Program-made: the position numbers and the translations under genes
The notes under the pieces: generated by a model
What the model was told of the DNA's origin: nothing
Databases searched by the model: none
What the model saw: the letters and a program-made list of their open reading frames with translations, nothing else
In this document: positions 18,918 through 27,815 of the stretch, in pieces
Numbering within the stretch: the first letter of the stretch is position 1
How the letters are laid out: each line of letters starts with the position of its first letter
Assembly (NCBI RefSeq): GCF_018131075.1
Contig: NZ_JAFCLS010000011.1
Coordinates: 1-64,000 of the forward strand
DNA: 64,000 bases
From: Bradyrhizobium sp. JYMT SZCCT0428
GTDB lineage: Bacteria; Pseudomonadota; Alphaproteobacteria; Rhizobiales; Xanthobacteraceae
Reading direction: 5' to 3'

Positions 18918-20192
18918 TTAATGCTTGTTTAATGCTGCCTTCAGACGGGTGGGATCTACGCGGCTCAGAACGACTGGTTGATCGGGGCGCCAATTGAAGC
19001 TTGCGAAATAGAACCGCCCCTCGGGATCCCACGCGGCATAACCCGTGTGAACGTGGCGATCGCGTAAAGAAGGATCAATCTCAGCTAGAGCACACAGCCG
19101 TACTGTCTTTCCGTTTCCTAGATCGAACTCGTACAACGCCGCCGCGCTTGACTGCGGCCCCGTGCTCGTGGCGGTGTAAACTTTGCCTTCAGCCGTGACG
19201 TGGAATAGCCAGATATATGAACCTCGTTGGCCGGTCTCGATCTGCCCAAGATACGACCACGACGGGCCGTCATCATCGAAACGGTAAACATGGCCTTTGT
19301 CGTCCGAGAAGACGCATTGCTTTCCCTTGGCCAAACATTGGCCGACCTCAAGTGCTTGTCCGTCTTGCAGAGGCCAGTCCTTACGCTCGCCAAATCCGGT
19401 TTCTGGATCATAGTAGTGGACGTGTCCGTGTACTGACGGATTTTTTGAATTGCTCGCGGTGAAGTAAAGGCGCCCTCGAGAGTCCACCCACATGACCCGT
19501 CCAGTGTAGACATAAGGTTGGTCATATGAGCCTGGCCTACCCAGGTTGTCCGTTCGGCCACGGGCGATGTCGTAGCGGTAGATCTCACCCGTCGGCACGC
19601 CCGCGCCGTAGATGACGTTTCGCACGGGGTCTGAAGCCAGCGTCACCACGTTACCGTGGGCCACTGCGCTGCCACCGGGTTCCGAGGCGCTCAAATCCGT
19701 AAAGCTGTTCGAGGCGACATCGTATGCATACCAGTGGAAGCCGCGTCGGCTTAGGTATCCCTCATCCAAAACCGAGCGATCCATAGTTGCGACGAAGATT
19801 TTGCCCCCATGCCAGAGCGGGCGCGTATGGAATTTCTGCGCTGTCTCGCCCGGCATCCAGTTCTTGGCGGCTTCGGAGGCCGATCGAGCATCACCCACGA
19901 ACTGAAGTTTGCCCGCTCGCCAATCGAGCCGGTACAGGGCCGCATTGGTGCTGTGATCCATCCCGGCAATGTAAATATCACCATCGGGTGAGGACCCCGT
20001 GGCGTGCCAACTCTGCGTAGGACGAAGCCCGTTAGGCGTATCCGGCAAGGTCCACTGCCAAACCCCGTCCAACTTGCCCGGCCGACCGAGCTCGGCTTCT
20101 CTTATCGAAGAGGAAGGGATCTGGCCGAAACCGTCGGAGCTGAAAATAGCAAGGCCAACGCAGCTAAGGCAGATAAGAGCACGCTGGCGCAT
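18918..20192 (-). CDS. Secreted protein with propeller-like repeats, function unknown
   Basis: A 424-residue protein with an N-terminal signal peptide (MRQRALICLSCVGLAIFSS followed by DGFGQ). The rest is rich in short YRYD-, YYDP- and YAYDV-type strands with DGDIYIAG and DSRGRLYF turns, as in SMP-30, NHL or quinoprotein-like beta-propellers. No catalytic motif is recognised, so sugar binding or a lactonase-like role are only possibilities. I chose ATG 20192, which has AGGGA upstream; starts at 20216 and 20276 place the signal peptide inside. It is alone and leftward between uxs and the VanZ-like gene. Two TTAATGCT copies mark its stop region. Confidence 0.72.
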   Translation of the reverse strand: MRQRALICLSCVGLAIFSSDGFGQIPSSSIREAELGRPGKLDGVWQWTLPDTPNGLRPTQSWHATGSSPDGDIYIAGMDHSTNAALYRLDWRAGKLQFVGDARSASEAAKNWMPGETAQKFHTRPLWHGGKIFVATMDRSVLDEGYLSRRGFHWYAYDVASNSFTDLSASEPGGSAVAHGNVVTLASDPVRNVIYGAGVPTGEIYRYDIARGRTDNLGRPGSYDQPYVYTGRVMWVDSRGRLYFTASNSKNPSVHGHVHYYDPETGFGERKDWPLQDGQALEVGQCLAKGKQCVFSDDKGHVYRFDDDGPSWSYLGQIETGQRGSYIWLFHVTAEGKVYTATSTGPQSSAAALYEFDLGNGKTVRLCALAEIDPSLRDRHVHTGYAAWDPEGRFYFASFNWRPDQPVVLSRVDPTRLKAALNKH

Positions 20193-20496
20193 GACAAGTT
20201 CCCTGGGATTTGGCATTCGAACGATGTGGGAGTGCCTCTCAAAGGCAGCTATATCCTCACATAAAAACGAGGACATTTCGAGGCGAAGCTACGAGCGCCT
20301 GTTCACGAATGGAGCTTGAGAGATCCAGACGCCTTCTCTATCAACCTGTCCCCTATTCGATCGCGCCGGCGTTCTGCAGCGATCTGACCGAATCTTAGCA
20401 ACACGGCAACGACAGCTCGTCAAAGGCGCGTCTTCCGCTTCATGGGATGGGTCCGGCTGTGCTCCGCGCCCCACCAGCAAGAAGCGCAGAAATTCT

Positions 20497-20880
20497 TCAA
20501 GCAATCAGCCGGGCTGCTATGCGAGAGATCAGCACTCCAAACAGCCCCCCGGCGCTTTTTTGCAGAGCATCAAACGCTCCAGGATCGCGATCGGGTTTCA
20601 AGATCTGCAGTAATTCGAGCGAACATGCGCTTGCCACGACGAGTACGCAGGCCAAAACGATGCGACCTCGCGTGGCAAAGTAGAACAGGAAGCCTAAGAG
20701 CGCATATGCAGTAACGCGTTCAAAAAATACGATCGGTAACGGCTCGTGTCGCCCCGCGCCCGGAATAAGGCCTGGCCGGGAGCCGACCGTTGAGAGCGTG
20801 GCGTAAACGAGAAAGATCAACCAGCCAACCGCTATCAGCGTAACCAGCAATCTAACGAATTTTTTATCGGGGCCGATCAT
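20497..20880 (-). CDS. VanZ-like membrane protein
   Basis: A 127-residue protein with three to four hydrophobic segments and the VanZ-family end SLELLQ-x-RDPGAFDALQ, where Glu, Arg and Asp positions follow the family pattern before a glycine-containing last helix. Family members are small membrane proteins often found near exopolysaccharide genes; their biochemical role is not settled. The ATG at 20880 is preceded by AGGGA; an upstream in-frame start at 20919 would add 13 polar residues. It is leftward and separated from the propeller protein by about 300 bases. Confidence 0.72.
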   Translation of the reverse strand: MIGPDKKFVRLLVTLIAVGWLIFLVYATLSTVGSRPGLIPGAGRHEPLPIVFFERVTAYALLGFLFYFATRGRIVLACVLVVASACSLELLQILKPDRDPGAFDALQKSAGGLFGVLISRIAARLIA

Positions 20881-21297
20881 TGGCTGAGTGTTCCCTGTGC
20901 GGCGACGACGGTCAAGCAACGATACGACGCCAGCGTTTGCGCAGCGATTTCAGCCGCAACCAGCAACCATTTACCCCAGCGATGATGCTGTTGACCGCAC
21001 AGTCAACGCCGGTCGCGGTCGAGGATCCCGCGACCAAGCCTATGCCGATCTAGTGTCGCATCGGATGCTGCCCAGCAGGCGGCGATCACGGCGGCCGCAC
21101 CTCACTGGGCAAGACCCGGTCCGCATAGCAGCCTTAGATTGTGAAATATCATGCTAGCAACCTAAGCAGAGTGTCGCGACCGTCCCGCCGTCACTGCGGC
21201 GTTTGAGGGAGGGAGTAAGCCATTGTAGTTAGCGACGGCTACAAAACTTCAGATTACTCTTTGGCAACTGACGTTCTCAAACGCGCGGAGACCGTCC
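20881..21297. other. Gene-poor stretch, no convincing gene
   Basis: Open frames here are short and lack ribosome sites or recognisable composition. It should carry the promoter of the VanZ-like gene leftward and of the small membrane protein rightward. I see no clear regulatory repeat. Confidence 0.4.
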
Positions 21298-21399
21298 ATG
21301 CTAGAAGCCCTCACCACCGCATTTATCCTTGCCGTAACGATCGCGTTTGTGTGCGTCGTGATCCTACCGTCGATCACATACTGGCAAGGCGAGGATTGA
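21298..21399 (+). CDS. Tiny single-helix membrane protein (33 aa)
   Basis: ATG at 21298 follows GGAGA at good spacing and encodes a 33-residue peptide with one hydrophobic helix (TAFILAVTIAFVCVVILP) and a short acidic tail. Such peptides are common in Bradyrhizobium-type genomes. Function unknown. Support is the ribosome site and the clean transmembrane profile only. Confidence 0.5.
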   Translation: MLEALTTAFILAVTIAFVCVVILPSITYWQGED

Positions 21400-21802
21400 G
21401 GTAAGGTTAATCGGTCCGGCAACCTCGGCGGCGCCGTTCAAGCGTCGATCAGGCGGGTCTGGCGCGATTGTGCTGGCGGGCAGCGACAGGATGGCTCCGC
21501 CAAGCGCACGTATCGTCACGGAGATCAAGGCGGTATAGGATGGCGTCGAATGCGCCGCAGCCCGGCCCTGCAGCGCGGCCTTGCCCCCAGGCACGCGCAG
21601 GTCGTTGTCCGTGAACGACTTCAACCACAGCGGGCGCGAGCATGTTCATATTCGCGAACGCCAGCGCCGATGCTGCACGCGCGCTTCGGGGTCGCGCTGC
21701 AAACTCGCGGTCCATGTTGACCACGCTCCGACGTAGGCGAACTTCGAATACTTCCCGATCCGGAAGGATTTGGGATTCGAATTGCACAGCTTCGCCGCTG
21801 TC
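21400..21802. other. Gene-poor stretch with a possible SDR gene remnant
   Basis: No gene is supported. On the minus strand, bases 21404-21453 read [14 protein letters not shown], resembling the segment [15 protein letters not shown] of the UDP-xylose synthase encoded at 17779. The match covers only about 15 codons, so it may be a decayed fragment or chance. The remainder gives GC-rich frames without family features. Confidence 0.3.
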
Positions 21803-21910
21803 TTAATCCGGCGACGCGACGAGTACCAACTTGAAAATAAGCAATCCGGCAGCGCCTAAGATAACAGCGCCTGCAATTGCGAATAGCCAATATTTGACTA
21901 AGCTTTTCAT
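21803..21910 (-). CDS. Tiny single-helix membrane protein (35 aa)
   Basis: A 35-residue frame with basic N-terminus (MKSLVKYW) and one hydrophobic helix (LFAIAGAVILGAAGLLIF). It starts 42 bases after the stop of the secreted protein at 21953, so co-transcription is plausible. The ribosome site is weak. Function unknown. Confidence 0.42.
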   Translation of the reverse strand: MKSLVKYWLFAIAGAVILGAAGLLIFKLVLVASPD

Positions 21911-21952
21911 AGCCAAAAAGTATAACTCTAGCACTGTGTCTACGCCCTTCCC

Positions 21953-22366
21953 TCAGCGGGCTGGTGGAGAGTCGAGTTCGACCATAGCTGGATCTGTCAC
22001 ACCGCGGACCGGGATACCCAGCAGCGTTTCGCCGCGAATGACCGGAATGCTGTCGTTACCCTCCACCGTCACCGGTGTTCCGGCCGGCAAAAAAGCGCAT
22101 CCGACCGAGCTTAAATTCGGGGTCACGGCCGCCTTGCCGGTCATTTGCTGGGTAAGAAAGGCTACCATCGCCAAATTTCGACATACGAATGCACCATCGA
22201 TGGCTGGGTTCGTGCTGCGCGTTTTGCCGGTTCGCACGGTATCCAGGCCAAGCGGCCGGCCAGTCGAAAGCGTCCCCTGATCGGTTGGATGGTCGTCGGC
22301 ACAAGCGGGCGCTGCAATTGTCGCGAAGGCGATCGCGACGAGTATGTATCGGTTTCGCTCCCCCAT
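21953..22366 (-). CDS. Small secreted protein, function unknown
   Basis: A 137-residue protein with a signal peptide (RYILVAIAFATIAAPACA then DDHP). The mature part has no family I recognise; it contains two cysteines (CRNLA and VGCAF) that could pair. ATG 22366 follows AAGGA by 7 bases. A longer frame from 22600 exists but would bury the signal peptide. A 19-base-period duplication lies just upstream in the leader. It is placed outside the recognised biosynthetic operons, so a role in the polysaccharide is not supported. Confidence 0.65.
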   Translation of the reverse strand: MGERNRYILVAIAFATIAAPACADDHPTDQGTLSTGRPLGLDTVRTGKTRSTNPAIDGAFVCRNLAMVAFLTQQMTGKAAVTPNLSSVGCAFLPAGTPVTVEGNDSIPVIRGETLLGIPVRGVTDPAMVELDSPPAR

Positions 22367-23368
22367 GGACCGTCCTTGTCGGATGAAGCCAACCGCGTTG
22401 GATGAAGCCAACCGCGGTTGCATAATTATCATAGCCATGCGGTATGGAGTCCAGAGCCTGAATTCTTCCGAGGGGGGACTGCTCGCATAGGTTGAGATTT
22501 TCGTATCTCCCTGCCTCAACGAAAGGACGATCGCTGCAAGTTTTTCGGTCGCTCCAGCGCATACAAGCTTGCCGCCGGGAACAAAAGTATCCAGACGCAA
22601 CCAGGCGAGCCACGCTTTGAACGGCTATCATCAGAGACAATGCGGCAGCCGCACGCCGATTGAGCAAGGCGTTCGTCGAACATGCCGAGCCGACATGGCC
22701 TCAGACCAGACGGATACCCTCAGCACCTGATCCTTCGCCGCGCAACTACAGCCTGAAATTTACGCTTGCGCGAAACCACGACACGCGTAGCTTCTGAGTA
22801 AAAATAGAATCAACTCTCGATAGAACACCCGCCTGCTGGAATTCATGCAATGACATTCACATCGATCCTCAACGTGATTGCGGTTACGATGGGAAGCTTA
22901 GCGTTGCGATTTGCTTTCAGCTCCGGACCCACGCTTAAAATCGAACCCGGAGCGTTGATCGTCCGCACCGGCACGACGCATCACGAGTTCTGGGAAAGCT
23001 CTCCGGAAATAGAAACCGCTCGCAACCAAAGGACCGAAGGCGCTGATCATCGTCACATCGGAGATGTTGTGGCGAAGCTATGACGGCGGCGCAATCTCGG
23101 GGAAAGCGGTGATCTGATGACTCGCTCCGACCACTCGTGGTCATGCCCTTTGGACCGGTCCGGAGTGATCGCCGTTGCGATGACGGAGTCTTACGGGCGT
23201 CGTTAAGGTTGAACGCCTAGTCGAGACACGAATCGCATTGAGCCAGATGCACATTGCTAACGCACTGGAAAATCGACTGGCAGAACCAGTCGACGGGCAC
23301 AATTCCCCGGCGCACATTTCGTAGGCATTATTTTATTGCCTTGGCACGAAAGATGCTTCAGGATACCC
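22367..23368. other. About 1 kb without a supported gene
   Basis: The stretch holds the leader of the secreted protein at 21953, with a tandem duplication at 22381-22416. A 77-residue frame at 22850-23083 has no ribosome site, loses hydrophobic character quickly and is not accepted. Nothing resembling a transposase is seen. Confidence 0.4.
22381..22416. repeat. Tandem 17-bp direct repeat, 19-bp period
   Basis: GGATGAAGCCAACCGCG occurs twice, separated by TT, directly upstream of the ribosome site of the leftward secreted-protein gene at 21953. It looks like a recent tandem duplication in the leader or promoter. Confidence 0.8.
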
Positions 23369-23470
23369 ATGTTAGGCCTATTCATCATTGCAACTATTTT
23401 CGGCGTCGGCTTTGGTGCCGGTTATGGCGTCAGGGAACAGATTTCCCGCCGCCGCCGTCGAAGAGCGTGA
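23369..23470 (+). CDS. Tiny single-helix membrane protein with Arg-rich tail (33 aa)
   Basis: ATG 23369 is preceded by AGGA at 6 bases and gives a 33-residue peptide: a glycine-rich hydrophobic helix (LFIIATIFGVGFGAGYGV) followed by REQIS and a run of arginines that would sit on the cytoplasmic face. This layout is common among small proteins of this group of bacteria. Function unknown. Confidence 0.6.
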   Translation: MLGLFIIATIFGVGFGAGYGVREQISRRRRRRA

Positions 23471-23641
23471 TTGCAGGTTCGTTGACGAAAGCGCGGTGCG
23501 CAAGATGGCGTTTCCCTTGGTCGTCCGGCGTTCCCGCTGTCGCACTAAACGAAGTCGGCGCTCCCGCGAAGGGAGTGGCGAGGTTAACGCGCATATTTGA
23601 AGTATTTTCGAATGGCTTGCTGGAGCTTGGGGCGCTTGCGC

Positions 23642-24004
23642 ATGATTGCTCGCTTCGCCGTAGCCCTCTTATTGTGGGGCATTTCACCCTCGGCGTTCGC
23701 TCACGAAATTTCCATAGAGTTTTCATGGGACGGCGCGACGCCCTGCAAAACCTTGTCCGCGAATCCCCGCATGGTCATCCGCGGCTTCCCCAAGGAAGCA
23801 AAGAGGGTCATGCTCATACTGACCCAGGGCAAAAACCCGCGTGGCGGACAGGAGATCGACCTTCCAAGTTCGGGCATCATTCCGCCCAAGGAGGTCTGGA
23901 CGATGGGCGTCTGCAATCCCGACGTGTATCGCTGGACAGCCATTTTCAAGGCGGCCAACGGAACCATTCTAGCTCAGACTCATACTGAAAAGCCCTTCCC
24001 TTGA
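23642..24004 (+). CDS. Small secreted or periplasmic protein, function unknown
   Basis: A 120-residue protein with signal peptide ending in SPSAFA before HEIS. The mature part has CKTLSANPRM, LPSSGIIPPKEVW and GVCNPDVYRW; the two cysteines may form a bond. The PPKEVW/GVCNPDVYRW pattern faintly recalls phosphatidylethanolamine-binding-like folds, but the family motifs are incomplete and I do not assign one. ATG 23642 starts exactly at the signal peptide; upstream starts at 23612 or 23597 are possible. It stands alone in a gene-poor region. Confidence 0.6.
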   Translation: MIARFAVALLLWGISPSAFAHEISIEFSWDGATPCKTLSANPRMVIRGFPKEAKRVMLILTQGKNPRGGQEIDLPSSGIIPPKEVWTMGVCNPDVYRWTAIFKAANGTILAQTHTEKPFP

Positions 24005-24708
24005 ATTGTCATCGCCTAAAGCGACATTCTTGTCGTTGGACCCGCCCGCCACGAGTCCTGAAAGCACGCAGCCCGTGCGTGCCCTGCCAGGCGTGGCCCT
24101 CATTGCGTGGCCCCATGCCCCTCTGGATCGCTCCAGACGTTCGTCGAGCTTGCCAGAGCCGCCGCAGGCATCGGATGGAATATCTCATTGCGGTCGATCA
24201 GATGCGCCCTGGGGGATAACGCCGGGCGCTCCGGATATAGCCGCGAGCCCTGCCTGGCGAGCGACACGGCGGCCGCTTACCATCCTGCTCAAAAGCTGGA
24301 TGGGCCGGCAGCGAGCGCTGCTCGCCATCAAGAGTTCTTCGTCAAGGCGGGCAATTGCCGCCTCGCCGACTGCCTTCCCTAAGTCGGAAAGCCACTCGAC
24401 AATCCAGGGGCGGCCACCACCGCAGTGCAAACTGCACCATGTAGTCTGCGCTTATGAACAGATCGGGTGCGATCTCAGGCCGGACGCCCATGGTTGGCAA
24501 ATTCGTTACACCGTAGAAGCCCGGAGAAACTTGCGCCAGCGGTTCCCAAAGCCTTCTTTAATCAGCCTAACCAGGCCTAACCCATTGTTCCGCAAGGCAT
24601 CAATTTACCCTATAAGGGTTTAATTACTGCGAGATGTACAGCTTCCGCGTAGAATTTTGCCAAGCCTTGATAGACGTACAGTCGATTTCAATTAAACATT
24701 AAGACCGC
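24005..24708. other. Gene-poor stretch upstream of a glycosyltransferase
   Basis: Long frames in this GC-rich part have no domain or ribosome-site support. The last 110 bases become AT-rich and probably hold the promoter of the glycosyltransferase at 24709, with a 13-base palindrome at 24606-24618. Confidence 0.4.
24606..24618. promoter_or_regulatory. Palindrome ACCCTATAAGGGT, possible operator
   Basis: Perfect 5-base arms flank a 3-base centre within an AT-rich stretch about 90 bases upstream of the glycosyltransferase at 24709. The central TATAA could be part of a -10 element. No functional evidence. Confidence 0.3.
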
Positions 24709-25716
24709 ATGGTGCGATCATTGCATCCCCTCTGTGACGAACTTGTCTCGATAGTAGTTCCAGCATTCAACGCTGCAGCCACTATCCGTGAAACCATTGT
24801 CAGCGCCCTGAACCAAACCCATCACAACATCGAAATTATTGTGGTGGACGATGGCTCTACGGATCGGACAAAGGACGTCGTTGCCTCGATCGTCAGGAGC
24901 GACGAGAGAGTTCGCTATCATTACAAGCCGAATGGCGGCGTCGCGTCAGCGCGCAATCTTGGAATCGCGGAAGCCAAGGGAGCTTTCATCGCGACCCTTG
25001 ATGCTGACGATCTTTGGTATCCGACCAAGGTCGCTCGACAGCTGGAGCGGTTTCAGGCAAGTGGTCCGGAAACGGCCCTCGTATATGCATGGTGCTGCTG
25101 GATCGACGACCATGGCGGCGTGATTGGCTATGCGCCGCCGACCAGGCTCGAAGGCAACATACTTCCGCAGATGTGTCTCGGAAACGTAGTCATCAGCGGT
25201 AGCAATGCCCTCATCAAGCGAGAGGCACTTCTTGCCGCAGGGGGTTTCGACGAGACACTTCGGACCAGAGGCGGTCAGGGCTGCGAAGACTGGAAACTCT
25301 ACGTTCAGATCGCAGCATGGCACCAGATAGCCATGGTACCGGAATATCTGGTTGGTTACCGCGTGTCCCCCGTTTCCATGTCCGACGATTTTCAACAAAT
25401 GATGCGATCGCGCCGGCTTGTCGAAGCTGAATTCATTTCAGTGTATCCCAACCTGGCTCCGCATCTCGCCCGCGGCAAGGTGATACTTGCGCGCTCGCTG
25501 GCACTGCGGGCGTTTGAACGCCGCCAGTTTCGCAGCGCGATCGACCTGCTTACGGACCAGCCGGAAGGAAGACTGGCGAGCGGTATGGCATCCGTTTTCT
25601 GGCTGCTGGGCGGCTTGCTCCGCCGCCTTGTAAGGCACGTGCGAGTAGGCCCTCGCACAATGCCGACAGAGTTCCTGCAAAAGGAAAAGGGGCTGGGCAG
25701 CCAAGCACCGAGGTAG
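24709..25716 (+). CDS. Family 2 glycosyltransferase
   Basis: A 335-residue GT2 enzyme: VSIVVPAFNAAATI (residues 13-26), IIVVDDGSTDRT (43-54), TLDADDLWYP (96-105) and GCEDWKLY near 190. It strongly resembles the enzyme at 9384 along its length, including the QGCEDW-LY-IA block and P-x-L-x-GYR, so the two are probably paralogs with related acceptors. A basic C-terminus with an amphipathic or hydrophobic stretch near 290-305 may tether it to the membrane. It is rightward and 217 bases before a methyltransferase gene. Confidence 0.88.
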   Translation: MVRSLHPLCDELVSIVVPAFNAAATIRETIVSALNQTHHNIEIIVVDDGSTDRTKDVVASIVRSDERVRYHYKPNGGVASARNLGIAEAKGAFIATLDADDLWYPTKVARQLERFQASGPETALVYAWCCWIDDHGGVIGYAPPTRLEGNILPQMCLGNVVISGSNALIKREALLAAGGFDETLRTRGGQGCEDWKLYVQIAAWHQIAMVPEYLVGYRVSPVSMSDDFQQMMRSRRLVEAEFISVYPNLAPHLARGKVILARSLALRAFERRQFRSAIDLLTDQPEGRLASGMASVFWLLGGLLRRLVRHVRVGPRTMPTEFLQKEKGLGSQAPR

Positions 25717-25933
25717 CGTATCAAAGAGTCCATGGTGTCAGATTTCGCTCCCCGACGCGCACTCCACCCGATCGTGCAAACCTGCCCCAAAAACCTCTTA
25801 ATTCGGAATCAGTGCGAGAGCCCGGCAAGTAGGCAATTGAATGATTCACTAGCAGCAGTCGCTCGCAAAAAGCGCCTCAGGGATAGCGGCTATCTATTGT
25901 TTGGTGTCTCTCTGTTATGATAGATCACACGCC

Positions 25934-26653
25934 ATGAGTATCGTAGATCGAGTCTTTGGAGCGTCCATTCCACGCAATTCGTCGCGAGCGCGGCTGAATA
26001 TCGAGATGGAGCGCTTTGCAGCGGCCGTCGCTGGCAACGCGCTGGTGCTGGACGCCGGTGCGGGGTCACATCCGTACAAAACCTTCTTCAAGCACGCCAA
26101 ATACGAGTCCGCTGATTTCGAAGAGTTTGACGGCGTCAACGGCAAAACCACTTATGTCTGCGACCTAACCTCCATTCCCGTGGAAGGAGATCGCTTCGAC
26201 TACGTCATCTTCATACAGGTGATGGAGCATGTGCCGCAGCCGGCACTTGTTCTCAAGGAGCTGTTCCGTGTGTTGAAGCCGGGCGGAAAGCTCTTGTATA
26301 CGGGACCGCTCTACTATGAAGAACATCTGCAGCCCTACGATTTCTATCGCTACACGCAATTCGGCCTGAAATTTCTGTTCTCAGGCGCTGGTTTCTCGGT
26401 GGATCGACTGGACTGGCTGGAAGGCTACTTCGGAACCGCAGCCTATCAACTCAACTCTATTTGGCGCCATCTACCGTCCAAACCATCGGACATCGGCGGA
26501 GGTTTCTTCGGATTTTTCCTGTCTCCTTTCCTCATGGTGCTCCGCCTGGAATCTGCGGCCTTGAGCATCTTTTTTCATTGGTTGGAAATGAAGAGAAAGG
26601 TAACCCAAAAGGGCTATCCGAAGAACTACGTTGCGATTTTGAGTAAGCCATAA
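25934..26653 (+). CDS. SAM-dependent methyltransferase, class I
   Basis: A 239-residue Methyltransf_11-type enzyme. Motif I is VLDAGAGSHPY (residues 38-48), the acidic strand-2 end lies in YESADFEEFD, and FIQVMEHVPQPALVLKELFR and LKPGGKLLYTGP give the later motifs. The hydrophobic stretch near 195-215 may bind membrane. Such enzymes in polysaccharide loci usually methylate sugars or lipid-linked glycan. I chose ATG 25934; the frame is open to 25901. It is codirectional with the glycosyltransferase at 24709 and converges on the broken fkbM gene. Confidence 0.8.
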   Translation: MSIVDRVFGASIPRNSSRARLNIEMERFAAAVAGNALVLDAGAGSHPYKTFFKHAKYESADFEEFDGVNGKTTYVCDLTSIPVEGDRFDYVIFIQVMEHVPQPALVLKELFRVLKPGGKLLYTGPLYYEEHLQPYDFYRYTQFGLKFLFSGAGFSVDRLDWLEGYFGTAAYQLNSIWRHLPSKPSDIGGGFFGFFLSPFLMVLRLESAALSIFFHWLEMKRKVTQKGYPKNYVAILSKP

Positions 26654-26892
26654 AACGCTGGGACGCCTGCGCGAAGCGGTAGAGGCGTCAGACGGACAGC
26701 ACCCCGGAGCGCTTCTCGGACGAAGAGAATGTCAACCTGATGTTCTCGCTTCGCATAGCGAAGGCGCAACGGCACAGGCTGACGCAAGTTCAGGCACCAA
26801 GCCGGCAAGTACAAATTTTCAATCCTATAGGCAGAAAACTCACATTCAAATGCGTGCAGATTGAAAACCACGACAAGTGAGCTGCCGGCGCC

Positions 26893-27589
26893 TTAAGATT
26901 TGCGCCGGAACGTGCAGTCCAATTCGGTCCAACTTACCAAGTCACCGCGGATGAAGCTCGTCGGCCGGATCTGCGCCGGCACAAAACCAAGGCTGTCAAT
27001 CTTCGCCATCGCCTGCGCCAATGTCCATGTGCCTTCGTACAGATGCTCGATCGGCAATTCCAACTGAAGGCCGCACAAGCGGACAAGCGAATTTTCCGCA
27101 CCCCGGAGCACCGCTTCCTCGTATCCCTGGGTATCGATCTTGCAGAAGATATTGGAATGCCCGCGAATTCCAGCCAAGATATTGTCGAGCGTATCTATCT
27201 CGATCTCCTCAGTCCGGACTATTCTCGCGTTTTTTGTCAAACTCTGTCGCAAAATCGAGCTGCGACACGATCGAGCTGAAGACCGAATTTTCGCTGACAT
27301 TGATAGTGGCCGTTCCCTTGGCTTCTCCCAAGCCAATGTTCCTGCCGCTCCATCGCGAGTCGTGCATCATGCGGCCCATCAATAAGTTATAGGCCGACTT
27401 TATCGGCTCAAAAGAAATGATCTCTCCCACATACCCCTCGGTCCGCAGATAGCTCGCGAACTGGCCGGTATTAGCACCCACGTCGAGCACAAGCGTCACG
27501 GCCCTCGATTGCAGGAATGCTCCGAAAGTCGGGTTTGCCGAAATCGTGTAGCCGGTCTGGCGAATTAATCTTTTGAGAACCGATCTCAT
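26893..27589 (-). pseudogene. FkbM-family methyltransferase split by a frameshift
   Basis: Two leftward frames together make one FkbM-type O-methyltransferase of about 230 residues. The upstream part (to about 27230) has VLDVGANTGQFASYLR, motif I, and EIISFEPIKSAYNLL. The downstream part, in another frame, has TEEIEIDTLDNIL, FCKIDTQGYEEAVLRGA and the usual LQLELP end. The join is a run of six A on the minus strand (plus-strand Ts 27230-27235). With five A the sequence would read EFDKNARIVRTEE without a break. It could be a true inactivating insertion, a phase-variable tract or a sequencing error. The ATG chosen is 27589. Confidence 0.85.
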
Positions 27590-27815
27590 CCCCCAATTCA
27601 AACACACGAACAAGGCGAAATCCAGCCCCTATAGTCGCGCCCGCAATCGCCGGGAGCGACGCACTCTCGGTACGATGAATCCGGCAGCGGCATCCAGCGA
27701 TCGCCTGTACAATGACCACATTCGATCGCCTTCTGCATCCGCGCGCAACACCCAATGTCATCCCTGCCGTACCAGCCGTGTCCCCGCCACTTTGCGAGCC
27801 ATCGTGAACTGACGC

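Noticed and set aside
18862..18936. Inverted and direct copies of TTAATGCT around the stop of the propeller gene
   Set aside because: The arms are 8 bases with a 37-base loop and partly overlap coding sequence; too weak to call a terminator or site.
22850..23083. 77-residue plus-strand frame
   Set aside because: No ribosome site or recognisable family; only the first 25 residues are hydrophobic and the rest looks non-coding.
24006..24623. 205-residue plus-strand frame in a gene-poor stretch
   Set aside because: Pro/Ser/Arg-rich composition, no ribosome site and no domain; the same stretch is open in several frames.
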